A stretch of DNA of 8,021 bases, taken from assembly GCA_903910215.1 (NCBI GenBank), contig CAIVYV010000227.1:1-8021 (forward strand), written 5' to 3'. Positions 1 to 6,845 of the stretch are shown piece after piece. Position 1 is the stretch's first letter, and every line of letters starts with the position of its first letter. Source of the stretch: an uncultured Pseudomonadota bacterium. Its GTDB lineage: Bacteria > Pseudomonadota > Gammaproteobacteria > Steroidobacterales > Steroidobacteraceae. The notes under the pieces are model-generated. The model did no database searches, was not told where the DNA came from, and worked only from the letters and a program-made list of their open reading frames with translations. Position numbers and translations under genes: made by a program.

Positions 1-581
1 ACATCAGCGCCCATGCCAAGTGCGATCTGGGCTGCGTGAAGTCCGGAGACGCCACCGCCTAGAACAACAACCTTGGCTGGCTTAACACCCGGTACGCCAC
101 CAAGTAGTACGCCGCGGCCACCGTTAGCGCGCATCAATGAGTAAGCGCCAACCTGTGGAGCTAAACGACCTGCAACTTCGGACATTGGAGCAAGTAGTGG
201 GAGTGAGCGATCGGTAAGTTCTACGGTTTCGTAAGCAACGCCAGTTACCTTGTTCTTTAGCAAGGCATCGGTGCACTTCTGTTCAGCAGCTAGGTGAAGA
301 TAAGTAAATAGCAACTGGCCTTCGCGCATGCGGTCGTATTCTGCAGCAATTGGTTCCTTGACCTTCATGATCATGTCGCCGGTCTGCCAAACTTCATCAG
401 CAGTAGCTAGCATCTTGGCGCCAGCCTTTACGTACTCTTCGTTTGAGATAGATGAACCGATACCGGCATCCTGCTCAATAAAAACTTCGTGGCCGTGGCG
501 GACCATTTCCATAACACCAGCAGGAGTAATTGCGACGCGGTATTCATGGTTCTTGATCTCGCGTGGAACGCCAATCTTCAT
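1..581 (-). CDS. ald: Alanine dehydrogenase, N-terminal part (runs off left edge)
   Basis: Cytoplasmic NAD-dependent enzyme that interconverts L-alanine with pyruvate, NH4+ and NADH. The window holds the first 193 codons, and the 3' half lies beyond base 1. The protein opens MKIGVPREIKNHEYR, the classic Ald start. Family positions fall where expected: Arg15, Lys75 (in IMKVKEP) and His96 (in FTYLHLAAE), which bind substrate or catalyse in characterised Ald proteins. The Rossmann NAD-binding loop GGGVSG sits at about residues 175-180. The ATG at 579-581 is preceded by AAGG (592-595 on the plus strand, read in reverse) at a 10-nt spacing. It diverges from tauR. In this context it would recycle the alanine made by Tpa back to pyruvate, releasing taurine nitrogen as ammonium (inference). 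Composition is odd: in bases 241-480 I count 117 of 240 G+C (49%), against 154 of 240 (64%) in a stretch of xsc, and CTA, CTT, GCT, CCA and AAG codons are common. Identity is very secure. Whether it serves only taurine catabolism is not. Confidence 0.95.
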   Translation of the reverse strand, partial: MKIGVPREIKNHEYRVAITPAGVMEMVRHGHEVFIEQDAGIGSSISNEEYVKAGAKMLATADEVWQTGDMIMKVKEPIAAEYDRMREGQLLFTYLHLAAEQKCTDALLKNKVTGVAYETVELTDRSLPLLAPMSEVAGRLAPQVGAYSLMRANGGRGVLLGGVPGVKPAKVVVLGGGVSGLHAAQIALGMGAD

Positions 582-635
582 GATGTAGAGACCTTATATT
601 TTGCGTGGCATACTTGAGGCACTTTTCGGCCTCGT

Positions 636-650
636 AAGTGGTTTCCACTT
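636..650. promoter_or_regulatory. Inverted repeat AAGTGG-TTT-CCACTT upstream of ald
   Basis: A perfect 6-bp inverted repeat with a 3-nt centre, 55 bp upstream of the ald start. Just beside it is a second inverted pair, GAGGC (616-620) and GCCTC (629-633), and another CACTT half-site at 620-624. The position suits an operator for ald or a shared site for the divergent genes, or a hairpin in the ald leader. The function is inferred from position and symmetry only. Confidence 0.3.
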
Positions 651-734
651 CTAACGGTGATGCTTGGCATATCGAATCACAAGTTCTAGTACCAGCGACG
701 TTAGCTGGATAGCGCCAGACGTGATTTGTTTCCG

Positions 735-748
735 TCGCCGATCGGCGA
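735..748. promoter_or_regulatory. 14-bp perfect palindrome in the ald/tauR divergent region
   Basis: TCGCCGATCGGCGA reads the same on both strands with no mismatch. It lies 58 bp upstream of the tauR ATG and about 150 bp upstream of ald. A dimeric regulator could bind it and control tauR, ald or both. No protein can be assigned to it from sequence alone. MocR regulators often use direct rather than inverted repeats, so the binder need not be TauR. Confidence 0.35.
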
Positions 749-762
749 TCTGTTTCGTTCGG

Positions 763-788
763 TTGACTATAGTCCGTGGCCGTATTAG
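763..788 (+). promoter_or_regulatory. Possible tauR promoter with overlapping palindrome
   Basis: TTGACT (763-768) matches a -35 box well. The best -10-like hexamer is TATTAG (783-788), but the spacing is only 14 bp, so a normal sigma-70 promoter is doubtful. The perfect 10-bp palindrome GACTATAGTC (765-774) overlaps the -35-like box, where a bound repressor would block polymerase, as in autoregulation. The same GTTGACT heptamer occurs at 2369-2375 ahead of tpa. Confidence 0.25.
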
Positions 789-806
789 CGCTTCGGGTTT
801 CGATCG

Positions 807-2306
807 ATGACACGTGGATCAAGCGACCTGATGTGGAGTCAATTGCTCACTCTTGAGGCGAGAGATGACTTTGGGCTACAAAAACAACTCCGAAGTGTGC
901 TTTCGAAGGCGATTCTCGATGGTAAGGTTTCGGTCGACGTTCCTCTTCCATCTAGTCGTCATCTCTCTCAGTTGCTTGGTATCTCGCGTAACACCGTTGT
1001 TCTCGCATATCAAAGTTTGATCAACGATCGATTCTTGATCAGTCGGGAGCGTGCAGGTTATTTCGTAAATCCCGAAGTCTTGGCCGGACGAGTCATGGTA
1101 TCGAGATCCGATATCGAAAGTAGTTCGGCTCCCAACTGGCACGAGAGGTTCAGAGTCGAGCCATCCAATCAGCGCAATATCGAGAAGCCCCAGCGATGGC
1201 AGAGATTCGCCTATCCGTTCATTTTCGGCCAGGGCGATCCGGCCTTGTTTCCGGTAGCAGACTGGCGAGAGTGTTTACGGCAAGCGATGAGTTTGTCGTC
1301 GATCGCGCAGGAAGGCTTGGACCGCATCGACAGAGACGATGAACGTCTCGTCGAGATGATTCGTTCGAGACTGCTTCCCAATCGCGGAATTTGGGTCGCA
1401 TCGGAAAACATTCTTGTGACGCTTGGCGCCCAGAATGCCTTATTTTTACTCGCGCAGTTGCTTCTGCGTCCGGATGACACCATTGGTGTCGAGAATCCAG
1501 GCTATGCCGATGCGCGAAACTTATTCGCCCTTCATTCGGGACGGGTGTCGCCTATCCCTGTGGATGACGCGGGTTTGATTCCGGATGAACGACTTAATGG
1601 ATGCCGGTATGTTTATGTAACACCCAGTCATCAGTCACCGACGGCGGTAACACTGTCTCTGTCGCGGCGTGAGGCTTTGCTTAAGCGTGCATGTCAGCAG
1701 GATATGGTGATAATCGAAGATGATTATGAGCCGGAGATGAATTTCGCATCTGATCCGAGCCCGGCGCTAAAGAGCCTGGATCGTCATGATCGCGTCTTGT
1801 ACGTGAGCAGTCTTTCGAAGTGGTTGGCACCTGGTCTTCGTCTTGGTTTTATGGTCGGACCGACAGATGTCATACGAGAGGCGCGGGCATTGCGGCGTTT
1901 ACAGCTGCGTCACCCGCCGGCACTATTGCAGACTGCGGTGGCGCTGTTCATTGAGCTTGGCCACCACAGTTCTCATCTGGCGCACCTGCGTGAGGCGTAT
2001 GGGAAGCGCAGACAACGCCTCGATGAGGCCTTAAGGCAATATTTGCCGTGGGCTCATCGGACACCCAGTTCGGGCGGCACAGCCGTTTGGTTGCGCGGAC
2101 CTCCGGGACTGGACACTCGCCGACTCGCAGAGGATTGCGCAGTAGAGGGTGTATTAATTGAGCCCGGCGATGTTTTCTTCTCGGGCGAAGATGCGCCACG
2201 GAACTACTTTCGCCTCGGATTTGCGTCAATAGCCGCCGACCTCATTGAACCGGGAATAGCGCGTCTGGCGCGCGCTGCGGAAAAGCAGTTTCGACACGTC
2301 AGCTGA
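807..2306 (+). CDS. tauR: MocR-family (GntR-HTH/aminotransferase) regulator, probable TauR
   Basis: Transcription factor of the MocR/PdxR class: an N-terminal winged helix-turn-helix joined to a PLP-binding fold-type I aminotransferase-like domain. The GntR-type DNA-binding part spans roughly residues 20-88, with the recognition region LPSSRHLSQLLGISRNT at 47-63. A linker leads to the aminotransferase-like domain, about 120-495. PLP contacts are visible: the EDDYEPE block (Asp305/Asp306), Lys338 in SSLSKWLAPG as the Schiff-base lysine, and Arg469 in NYFRLGFA, which would hold a substrate carboxylate or, for taurine, perhaps the sulfonate. At 499 residues it has the usual length. TauR of Rhodobacter capsulatus is a MocR protein that activates taurine genes. 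The position directly before tpa-xsc supports the same role (inference). The ATG at 807 lacks a convincing ribosome binding site. Met9 at 831 (MWSQLLTLE), close to typical MocR starts, is a good alternative. GabR- or PdxR-type roles are less likely given the neighbours. Confidence 0.85.
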   Translation: MTRGSSDLMWSQLLTLEARDDFGLQKQLRSVLSKAILDGKVSVDVPLPSSRHLSQLLGISRNTVVLAYQSLINDRFLISRERAGYFVNPEVLAGRVMVSRSDIESSSAPNWHERFRVEPSNQRNIEKPQRWQRFAYPFIFGQGDPALFPVADWRECLRQAMSLSSIAQEGLDRIDRDDERLVEMIRSRLLPNRGIWVASENILVTLGAQNALFLLAQLLLRPDDTIGVENPGYADARNLFALHSGRVSPIPVDDAGLIPDERLNGCRYVYVTPSHQSPTAVTLSLSRREALLKRACQQDMVIIEDDYEPEMNFASDPSPALKSLDRHDRVLYVSSLSKWLAPGLRLGFMVGPTDVIREARALRRLQLRHPPALLQTAVALFIELGHHSSHLAHLREAYGKRRQRLDEALRQYLPWAHRTPSSGGTAVWLRGPPGLDTRRLAEDCAVEGVLIEPGDVFFSGEDAPRNYFRLGFASIAADLIEPGIARLARAAEKQFRHVS

Positions 2307-2487
2307 GTTGGAAATTCCTGAATCGACATTTAATGTTCGGTGTAATCCGGCTGGCTCCAACGATGCGTGTTGACTGGTTCTAGCGCCCACCGGTCGTGCT
2401 TACTAGCTTGCGCTGTCGAGCGACCTGTCAGACGGCTAATCGCATGGCCAGCGTGCCGCCTAGTAGCACAGCAGGAGTGTTTTCAAC
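2307..2487 (+). promoter_or_regulatory. tauR-tpa intergenic region, probable tpa-xsc promoter region
   Basis: This 181-bp gap is long enough for a regulated promoter and leader, and I see no ORF worth calling in it. TTGACT at 2370-2375 looks like a -35 box, but nothing at a 16-18 bp spacing resembles a -10. TACTAG (2401-2406) and CTAGTA (2460-2465) are complementary and could close a leader loop of about 50 nt just ahead of the ribosome binding site. No U-rich terminator hairpin follows tauR, so read-through into tpa is possible. Confidence 0.35.
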
Positions 2488-3876
2488 TTGAGCGTCCAGA
2501 TGCCTTCCAACGACCTGCTCCAGACAATTGCTGCCGATCGGTCGCACGTTTGGCACCACTTAACCCAACACAAGCCGTTCGAGAGTCAAGACCCTCGCTT
2601 GTACGTCGAGGGACGTGGGATGCGATTGTGGGATGCGGTCGGTAGAGAGTATCTCGACGCCGTCTCAGGCGGCGTGTGGACCGTCAATGTCGGATACGGT
2701 CGAACGAGTATCGCCGACGCGGTTCGCGAGCAACTCGTGCGGATGAACTATTTTTCCGGAGCTGCGGGTTCAGTGCCGGGCGCTCGGTTTGCCGGTCGTC
2801 TAATCGACAAGATGCCGGGTTTGAGTCGCGTGTATTACGCAAATTCCGGTTCGGAAGCTAACGAGAAAGCGTTCAAGATCGTGCGTCAGATTGCGCATCG
2901 TCACCACGGTGGTCGCAAATATAAAATTCTCTATCGTGAACGCGACTATCACGGCACAACTATCAGTGCGCTCTCGGCGAGTGGTCAACCCGAGCGTAGC
3001 GCTCAGTATGGGCCGCTAACTCCCGGTTTCGTCCAAGTACCGCATTGTCTCCAGTATCGCAGTCAATACGGCGCGATCGCTAATTACGGTGAACGCGTCG
3101 CCGATGCTATCGAAGAGGTGATTCTTCGAGAAGGGCCGGATACCGTCGGTGCGATTTGTTTGGAACCGGTTACTGCGGGTGGCGGAGTGATCACTCCGCC
3201 GAAGGGATATTGGGACCGAGTGCAGGAGATTTGTCGGCGCTACAACATCCTGCTGCATATCGACGAGGTTGTCTGTGGTGTTGGTCGTACCGGCAAGTGG
3301 TTCGGCTATCAACACTTCGGTATCAAACCTGACTTCGTTACGATGGCCAAAGGTGTTGCATCGGGCTATGCCGCGATTTCGTGCTTGGTCACCACCGAAG
3401 CTATCTTTGATCAGTTCAAGGACGACGCGAGTGACCCGCTGTCACACTTTCGGGATATCTCGACCTTCGGTGGCTGCACGTCGGGTCCCGCGGCCGCACT
3501 CGAGAACATGCGCATCATCGAAGACGAACGTTTGCTGGAGAACACGACCGTGATGGGTGCGCGTTTGTTGCGTAATTTGACGGAGTTACAGCTTCATTAC
3601 CCAGTCATCGGCGATGTACGAGGGTTGGGATTGTTCTGCGGAGCGGAGCTGGTGAAGGATCGGCAGACCCGTGAGCCAGCCGATGAGAGGCAGGTTCAAG
3701 CGGTCATCGCCGATTGTCTGAGTCGCGGAGTGATTATCGGCGCCACCAACCGCTCGATACCGGGTCTCAATAACACTCTCTGCTTGAGTCCTGCTCTGAT
3801 CGCGACGTCCGATGACATTGATCAAATCACGATCACAATCGGCGCAGCGCTCGAAAAAGTTTTTGGAAAAAAATAA
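2488..3876 (+). CDS. tpa: Taurine:pyruvate aminotransferase
   Basis: PLP-dependent class III (omega) aminotransferase that converts taurine and pyruvate to sulfoacetaldehyde and L-alanine in the cytoplasm. The N-terminal region DRSHVWHHLTQHKPFE and the block LDAVSGGVWTVNVGYGR are, as I recall, typical of Tpa rather than of general omega-transaminases. Visible fold-type I residues are the phosphate-binding NSGSEANE (119-126), RDYHGTT (152-158) with an aromatic that stacks on PLP, Asp259 in HIDEVVCGVGRTGKWFG for the pyridine nitrogen, and Lys288 in TMAKGVASGY as the Schiff-base lysine. At 462 residues it is full length. I chose the TTG at 2488 because AGGAG lies at 2473-2477, 10 nt upstream. 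An ATG at 2500 (Met5) would lack that ideal spacing. xsc follows after 26 bp, so co-transcription is likely. Alanine made here can be recycled by the nearby Ald. The substrate assignment rests on family resemblance plus the adjoining xsc. Confidence 0.93.
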   Translation: MSVQMPSNDLLQTIAADRSHVWHHLTQHKPFESQDPRLYVEGRGMRLWDAVGREYLDAVSGGVWTVNVGYGRTSIADAVREQLVRMNYFSGAAGSVPGARFAGRLIDKMPGLSRVYYANSGSEANEKAFKIVRQIAHRHHGGRKYKILYRERDYHGTTISALSASGQPERSAQYGPLTPGFVQVPHCLQYRSQYGAIANYGERVADAIEEVILREGPDTVGAICLEPVTAGGGVITPPKGYWDRVQEICRRYNILLHIDEVVCGVGRTGKWFGYQHFGIKPDFVTMAKGVASGYAAISCLVTTEAIFDQFKDDASDPLSHFRDISTFGGCTSGPAAALENMRIIEDERLLENTTVMGARLLRNLTELQLHYPVIGDVRGLGLFCGAELVKDRQTREPADERQVQAVIADCLSRGVIIGATNRSIPGLNNTLCLSPALIATSDDIDQITITIGAALEKVFGKK

Positions 3877-3902
3877 TCAGTTCGATATTCAAGGGGTTAC
3901 TT

Positions 3903-5669
3903 ATGAAGATGACGACAGAAGAGGCGTTCGTCAAAGTGCTGCAAATGCATGGAATCGAGAACGCATTCGGCATCATCGGATCGGCGTTCATGCCGATTTC
4001 AGATCTGTTTCCTAAAGCGGGAATCAAGTTCTGGGACGTCGCTCATGAGAGTAATGGTGGGTTGATCTGCGATGGCTATACGCGCTCCACGGGTAAGATC
4101 GCTATGGCGATCGCGCAAAATGGGCCCGGCATCACAGGTTTCGTGACGGCCATCAAGACCGCTTACTGGAACCATACGCCGATGTTGCTCGTGACGCCGC
4201 AGGCCGCCAATCGGACCATCGGGCAGGGTGGTTTCCAGGAGATGGAGCAAATGGCACTGTTCCGCGACATCGTCGGCTATCAAGAGGAGGTACGCGATCC
4301 AAGTCGGGTTCCCGAGGTGCTCAATCGAGTCATCGGCAAGGCGAAGCGTCTGTCGGCGCCGGCGCAGATAAATATCCCGCGCGACTTCTGGACTCAAGTG
4401 ATCGATGTGCCGTTACCGACAATCATCGAGTTTGAGCGTCCGTCGGGTGGCACCAAGGCGATCGCCGAGGCGGCTGAACTGCTCGCACGCGCGAAGTTCC
4501 CTGTCATCTTATCGGGCGCTGGGGTTGTGCTCGGCAACGCGATTCCGGAGTGTGCGGCGCTGGCCGAGCGACTCGATGCGCCGGTCTGTAACAACTATCA
4601 GCACAACGACTCCTTCCCGGGCAATCATCCTTTGGCGGTCGGTCCGCTCGGCTACAACGGATCGCGTGCTGCGATGGAGTTGATATCAGAGGCCGATGTA
4701 GTGCTGGCGCTCGGCACACGTCTCAACCCGTTCTCGACACTGCCGGGGTATGGATTGGACTACTGGCCAAAATCTGCCGCCGTGATTCAGGTTGATATCA
4801 ATCCCGACCGAATCGGTCTGACCAAGCCCGTCGCTGTGGCGATCTGTGGTGACGCCAAATTGGTGGCTACACAAATCTTGCAGCAATTGCCTAAAACTGC
4901 AGGGGATGTCGGCCGCACAGAGCGTCGTCAGAGAATCGAGTTTAAGAAGCGCGACTGGATCAAAGCGCTCGCGACGATGGATCATGAAGATGATGATCCG
5001 GGTACCGACTGGAACGCCGATTGCCGTGCGCGTGAGCCCGGACACATGTCACCACGGCAGGCGTGGCGGGCGATCATGGCAGGATTACCACCTGAGGCGA
5101 TCATTTCCAGCGATATTGGCAACAACTGCGCGATCGGTAACGCCTATCCAACGTTCCTTCGAGGTCGACAATACCTCGCACCGGGTCTTTTCGGTCCCTG
5201 TGGATACGGATTTCCATCGATCATCGGTGCGAAGATTGGTAATCCTGAGACGCCGGTGGTCGGGTTCGCTGGTGATGGAGCTTTCGGCATCTCGATGAAC
5301 GAAATGACTTCCATCGGGCGTGACGAGTGGCCACACGTGACCATGGTGATCTTCCGCAACTATCAGTGGGGCGCAGAGAAGCGAAACTCCATCCTTTGGT
5401 ACAACAACAATTTCGTGGGAACGGAACTCGACCAGAACTTGAGTTATGCGCGTGTTGCGGAAGGCTGCGGTCATCGCGGTGTTTTGGTTCGGACGCCTGC
5501 GGAATTGACTGAGGCCATCAAGACGGCGTGCGCCTTGCAGGCGAAAAACGTCACGACTTTCATCGAGGTTCTGCTGAACCAAGAGCTCGGTGAGCCGTTC
5601 CGACGCGATGCTATGAAGAAACCCGTGGTTGTGGCGGGAATCGACGCTGCCGACATGCGCCAGCAATAG
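3903..5669 (+). CDS. xsc: Sulfoacetaldehyde acetyltransferase
   Basis: Thiamine-diphosphate enzyme that cleaves sulfoacetaldehyde with phosphate to give sulfite and acetyl phosphate, the C-S bond-breaking step shared by taurine and isethionate catabolism. The opening MKMTTEEAFVKVLQMHGIE and the stretches TIGQGGFQEMEQ, PGYGLDYWPK, NPDRIGLTKP and GLFGPCGYGFPSI are hallmarks of Xsc as opposed to acetolactate synthase. The fold has three domains: PYR, about 1-170, with the ThDP-activating Glu49 in VAHESNGG; a central domain, about 185-330; and PP, about 370-560, with the metal/diphosphate motif GDG at 457-459 ending at Asn486 (NYQWG). The C-terminal block ELGEPFRRDAMKKPVVVAGI is also characteristic. 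At 588 residues it is full length with no break. The ATG is preceded by AAGGGG (3891-3896) at a 6-nt spacing, a strong ribosome binding site. It lies between tpa and the citrate synthase gene in a tight cluster. The product acetyl phosphate would go to the Pta encoded at the right. Confidence 0.97.
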   Translation: MKMTTEEAFVKVLQMHGIENAFGIIGSAFMPISDLFPKAGIKFWDVAHESNGGLICDGYTRSTGKIAMAIAQNGPGITGFVTAIKTAYWNHTPMLLVTPQAANRTIGQGGFQEMEQMALFRDIVGYQEEVRDPSRVPEVLNRVIGKAKRLSAPAQINIPRDFWTQVIDVPLPTIIEFERPSGGTKAIAEAAELLARAKFPVILSGAGVVLGNAIPECAALAERLDAPVCNNYQHNDSFPGNHPLAVGPLGYNGSRAAMELISEADVVLALGTRLNPFSTLPGYGLDYWPKSAAVIQVDINPDRIGLTKPVAVAICGDAKLVATQILQQLPKTAGDVGRTERRQRIEFKKRDWIKALATMDHEDDDPGTDWNADCRAREPGHMSPRQAWRAIMAGLPPEAIISSDIGNNCAIGNAYPTFLRGRQYLAPGLFGPCGYGFPSIIGAKIGNPETPVVGFAGDGAFGISMNEMTSIGRDEWPHVTMVIFRNYQWGAEKRNSILWYNNNFVGTELDQNLSYARVAEGCGHRGVLVRTPAELTEAIKTACALQAKNVTTFIEVLLNQELGEPFRRDAMKKPVVVAGIDAADMRQQ

Positions 5670-5686
5670 CCGGGGTAAAGCAGCTC

Positions 5687-6835
5687 ATGAGCGAGTTCGA
5701 AGCAGAGGCTCCTCGTGTCCATCGGGGGCTTAAAGACGTTTATTTCGATCGTTCTGGTGTCAGTTCGATCGACGGTAGAGCCGGAGAATTGCGTTATCGC
5801 GGGTACTCGATCCATGACCTTGCTGAGAACGCGACCTTTGAAGAAGTTTGTGCGTTGCTCTTGTATGGAGAGTTACCGACCCGTAGTCAGTTGTCGGAGA
5901 TCGATTCAGAGTTGAAGGCCTCGCGGGCTATCCCCGCTGAGATCCATGCGCTGATCGCTTCACTTAAGCATGCACACCCTATGGAGGTTTTGCGTACAGC
6001 GGTATCCGCACTCGGTGCATTATGTCCGGAGCCGAGCGATACATCGACATCGACTCTGTTGCGACAAGGTCTTCGGCTCACTGCGCAGGTACCGACGATC
6101 ATCACGAGTCATTACAGACTGCGACAGGGTCTCAACCCCGTGGAGCCAAGCCGTGAGCTCGCCCATGGCGCAAACTTCCTTTACATGCTGCATGGTATAC
6201 AGCCGACGGCAGACGCGGCGCGCATCATGGATGTCGATCTCGTGCTGCACGCCGAGCACGGCTCGAACGCCTCGTCGTTCACTGCGCGGGTAGTTGCAGG
6301 CACGGGAGCCAACTTGTATGCGGCATTGACGGCTGCTATCGGCGCACTCTCTGGTCCCGCCCACGGCGGCGCGGCTGAGGACGTCATAAGGATGGTGCGT
6401 GAAATCGGAGAGCCAGCGAATGCCGCCGCCTGGGTCAAGGAGAAACGCGCGCAGCGTGAGCCCATCATGGGTTTTGGGCATCGCGTCTATCGAGCCAAGG
6501 ATCCACGAGCACGACATTTGAGCGATCGTGCTGAACGGCTGTCACATGAATTCGGGCAACCGCAATGGTACGCGGTCTTGCAGGCTGTCGTTGAAGCCAT
6601 GCAGCCGTATTCGCGATTGGGAGTCAACGTCAACGTCGATTTTTATGCCGGCGTCATTTACCACCTGCTCGGTATTCCGCAGGACTTCTTTGTACCAATT
6701 TTTGCTATGGGGCGAGTGCCCGGTTGGGTGATTCAAGTGCGCGAGCAAGTCGAGAACAATATTTTGATTCGGCCGTTGACGGTTTATGACGGTCCGCCCT
6801 CACGAGGCTGGGTGCCGATCGACGCGCGCGGCTGA
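5687..6835 (+). CDS. gltA: Citrate synthase (type II, short form)
   Basis: Condenses acetyl-CoA with oxaloacetate to citrate. A 2-methylcitrate synthase role (propionyl-CoA) cannot be excluded. The catalytic triad is intact and spaced as in E. coli GltA: His226 in GPAHGGA, His265 in MGFGHRVYRAKDPR (the family signature) and Asp318 in NVNVDFYAG. The substrate-binding block HAEHGSNASSFTARV begins at His188, and the N-terminal motif GELRYRGYSIHDLAENATFEE is usual for the family. At 382 residues it is the short form, without the roughly 50-residue N-terminal extension of the NADH-regulated hexameric enzymes. It starts 17 bp after the xsc stop, with only a weak GGGG-type ribosome binding site, so it probably shares the tpa-xsc transcript. 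That puts the step that consumes acetyl-CoA right behind the enzyme that makes its precursor, acetyl phosphate. The organism may have another, housekeeping citrate synthase. This copy could be a pathway-linked paralogue (inference). Confidence 0.88.
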   Translation: MSEFEAEAPRVHRGLKDVYFDRSGVSSIDGRAGELRYRGYSIHDLAENATFEEVCALLLYGELPTRSQLSEIDSELKASRAIPAEIHALIASLKHAHPMEVLRTAVSALGALCPEPSDTSTSTLLRQGLRLTAQVPTIITSHYRLRQGLNPVEPSRELAHGANFLYMLHGIQPTADAARIMDVDLVLHAEHGSNASSFTARVVAGTGANLYAALTAAIGALSGPAHGGAAEDVIRMVREIGEPANAAAWVKEKRAQREPIMGFGHRVYRAKDPRARHLSDRAERLSHEFGQPQWYAVLQAVVEAMQPYSRLGVNVNVDFYAGVIYHLLGIPQDFFVPIFAMGRVPGWVIQVREQVENNILIRPLTVYDGPPSRGWVPIDARG

Positions 6836-6845
6836 TGTTGGCGCG

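Noticed and set aside
544..822. 92-codon minus-strand ORF across the ald/tauR intergenic region
   Set aside because: It overlaps the ald start in another frame and runs through the palindrome-rich region; no recognisable protein.
5085..5666. 193-codon minus-strand ORF opposite xsc
   Set aside because: It lies wholly antisense to the secure xsc gene, its translation has no recognisable domain, and it reflects codon structure of the real frame.
3903..5669. Acetolactate synthase or other generic ThDP enzyme for the xsc product
   Set aside because: Xsc-specific blocks run through the whole protein, and the neighbouring tpa and pta fit only the sulfoacetaldehyde pathway.
6020..6517. 165-codon minus-strand ORF opposite the citrate synthase gene
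   Set aside because: Antisense to a gene with an intact catalytic triad; Arg- and Ser-rich low-information translation typical of a shadow frame.
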